From Bacteroidales bacterium Bact_16 (lineage in GTDB: Bacteria > Bacteroidota > Bacteroidia > Bacteroidales > UBA932), in the NCBI GenBank assembly GCA_001602885.1, contig LUZH01000272.1, positions 1 to 5,672 of the forward strand: a DNA stretch of 5,672 nt. Reading direction: 5' to 3'. Made by a program: the position numbers and the translations under genes. Below are positions 5,349 to 5,672 of the stretch, one piece after another (position 1 is the stretch's first letter; the number at the start of each line of letters is the position of its first letter). Below the pieces are notes generated by a model, which was not told the DNA's origin, did no database searches, and saw only the letters and a list, made by a program, of their open reading frames with translations.

Positions 5349-5672
5349 TTACTTCTTAGGAATGTTCTCGAGAATCGCCTTCAGCAGTTCCCAGGAACGC
5401 TGCACCGCAGGGATGTAGCAGCGCTCGTCCGGAGAGTGCGGATAGAGGATGGTCGGTCCGATCGAGACCATCTCCCAGTTGGGATACTTGGCCCCGAGCA
5501 GGGCGCATTCCAGACCGCCGTGCGTGGCCATCACGTTCATCGGGTCACCGAACATCTTGATGTGCAGGTCGTTGATCAGCTTGTTGACCGGCGTGTCCGG
5601 CTTGGGCGTCCAGCCCGGATAGCCGCCGAAGAACTTGACCTTGGCGCCCGCGAACTCGAAGATGTAGCGCAC
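5349..5672 (-). CDS. pepD: Aminoacyl-histidine dipeptidase PepD, C-terminal fragment
   Basis: The last 108 codons of an M20-family zinc dipeptidase; the gene begins beyond the window edge. PepD (peptidase D, carnosinase-like) cleaves Xaa-His and other dipeptides in the cytoplasm, completing peptide breakdown. Diagnostic stretches are GGYPGWTPKPDTP, ATHGGLECALLGAKYP, SIGPTILYPHSPDE and RSWELLKAILENIPKK. These match the C-terminal catalytic-domain part of PepD, and the His of HSPDE is a metal ligand in this family. The frame is open to the window edge, and the GTG at 5672 is simply the first complete codon (Val), not a start. The stop (5351-5349) is 5 bases before the next gene, indicating cotranscription. 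It is the second peptide-degrading activity here beside TldD/TldE. Confidence 0.9.
   Translation of the reverse strand: MRYIFEFAGAKVKFFGGYPGWTPKPDTPVNKLINDLHIKMFGDPMNVMATHGGLECALLGAKYPNWEMVSIGPTILYPHSPDERCYIPAVQRSWELLKAILENIPKK

Overview
The window is a GC-rich piece of a bacterial chromosome with seven genes, all on the minus strand and almost touching, so transcription runs from high to low coordinates. It most resembles the phylum Bacteroidota, probably Bacteroidales. The reasons are the protein styles (TldE ending in VDFSG, a SlyD-type FKBP with a Cys-rich tail, a WbbL-like GT2), two matches to the Bacteroidota -7 box TAnnTTTG (one with a correctly spaced -33 TTTG), and the general lack of Shine-Dalgarno sequences. 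Genus is not decidable from the sequence alone.

Layout in transcription order: (1) 5672-5349, C-terminal end of an M20 aminoacyl-histidine dipeptidase (PepD); (2) 5343-4759, a small P-loop kinase of the zeta-toxin superfamily with a TTG start; (3) 4772-3267, TldD, the zinc-bearing subunit of the TldD/TldE protease; (4) 3265-1760, its partner TldE/PmbA; (5) 1731-1111, a SlyD-like peptidyl-prolyl isomerase with a Cys-rich metal-binding tail; (6) 1104-34, a family 2 glycosyltransferase; (7) 50-1, the first 16 codons of TrkA, the NAD-binding subunit of a Trk potassium transporter. Gaps are 5, -14, 1, 28, 6 and -17 bases, which fits one operon. Two internal promoter candidates exist, one directly in front of slyD and one inside the glycosyltransferase gene serving trkA. 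No stretch over 300 bases lacks a gene.

Functionally, PepD and TldD/TldE are peptide-degrading enzymes. SlyD, the glycosyltransferase and TrkA have no obvious shared pathway with them, so the cluster reads as a housekeeping operon rather than a dedicated system.

The most unusual content is a family of small palindromic elements sitting in frame inside both protease genes: about 128 bp in tldE (2708-2835) and about 111 bp in tldD (4366-4476). They share a core (AAAACCGT, GCCACCC, then a hairpin with a conserved 10-base loop) whose stem differs between copies by compensated changes, and each has inverted terminal arms. They add about 40 low-complexity residues to each protein near the junction of domains 1 and 2, and the shared core is read in different frames in the two genes. 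A partial third copy lies beside the tldE element. This resembles in principle the Rickettsia palindromic elements that insert into coding genes, but I do not recognise this family.
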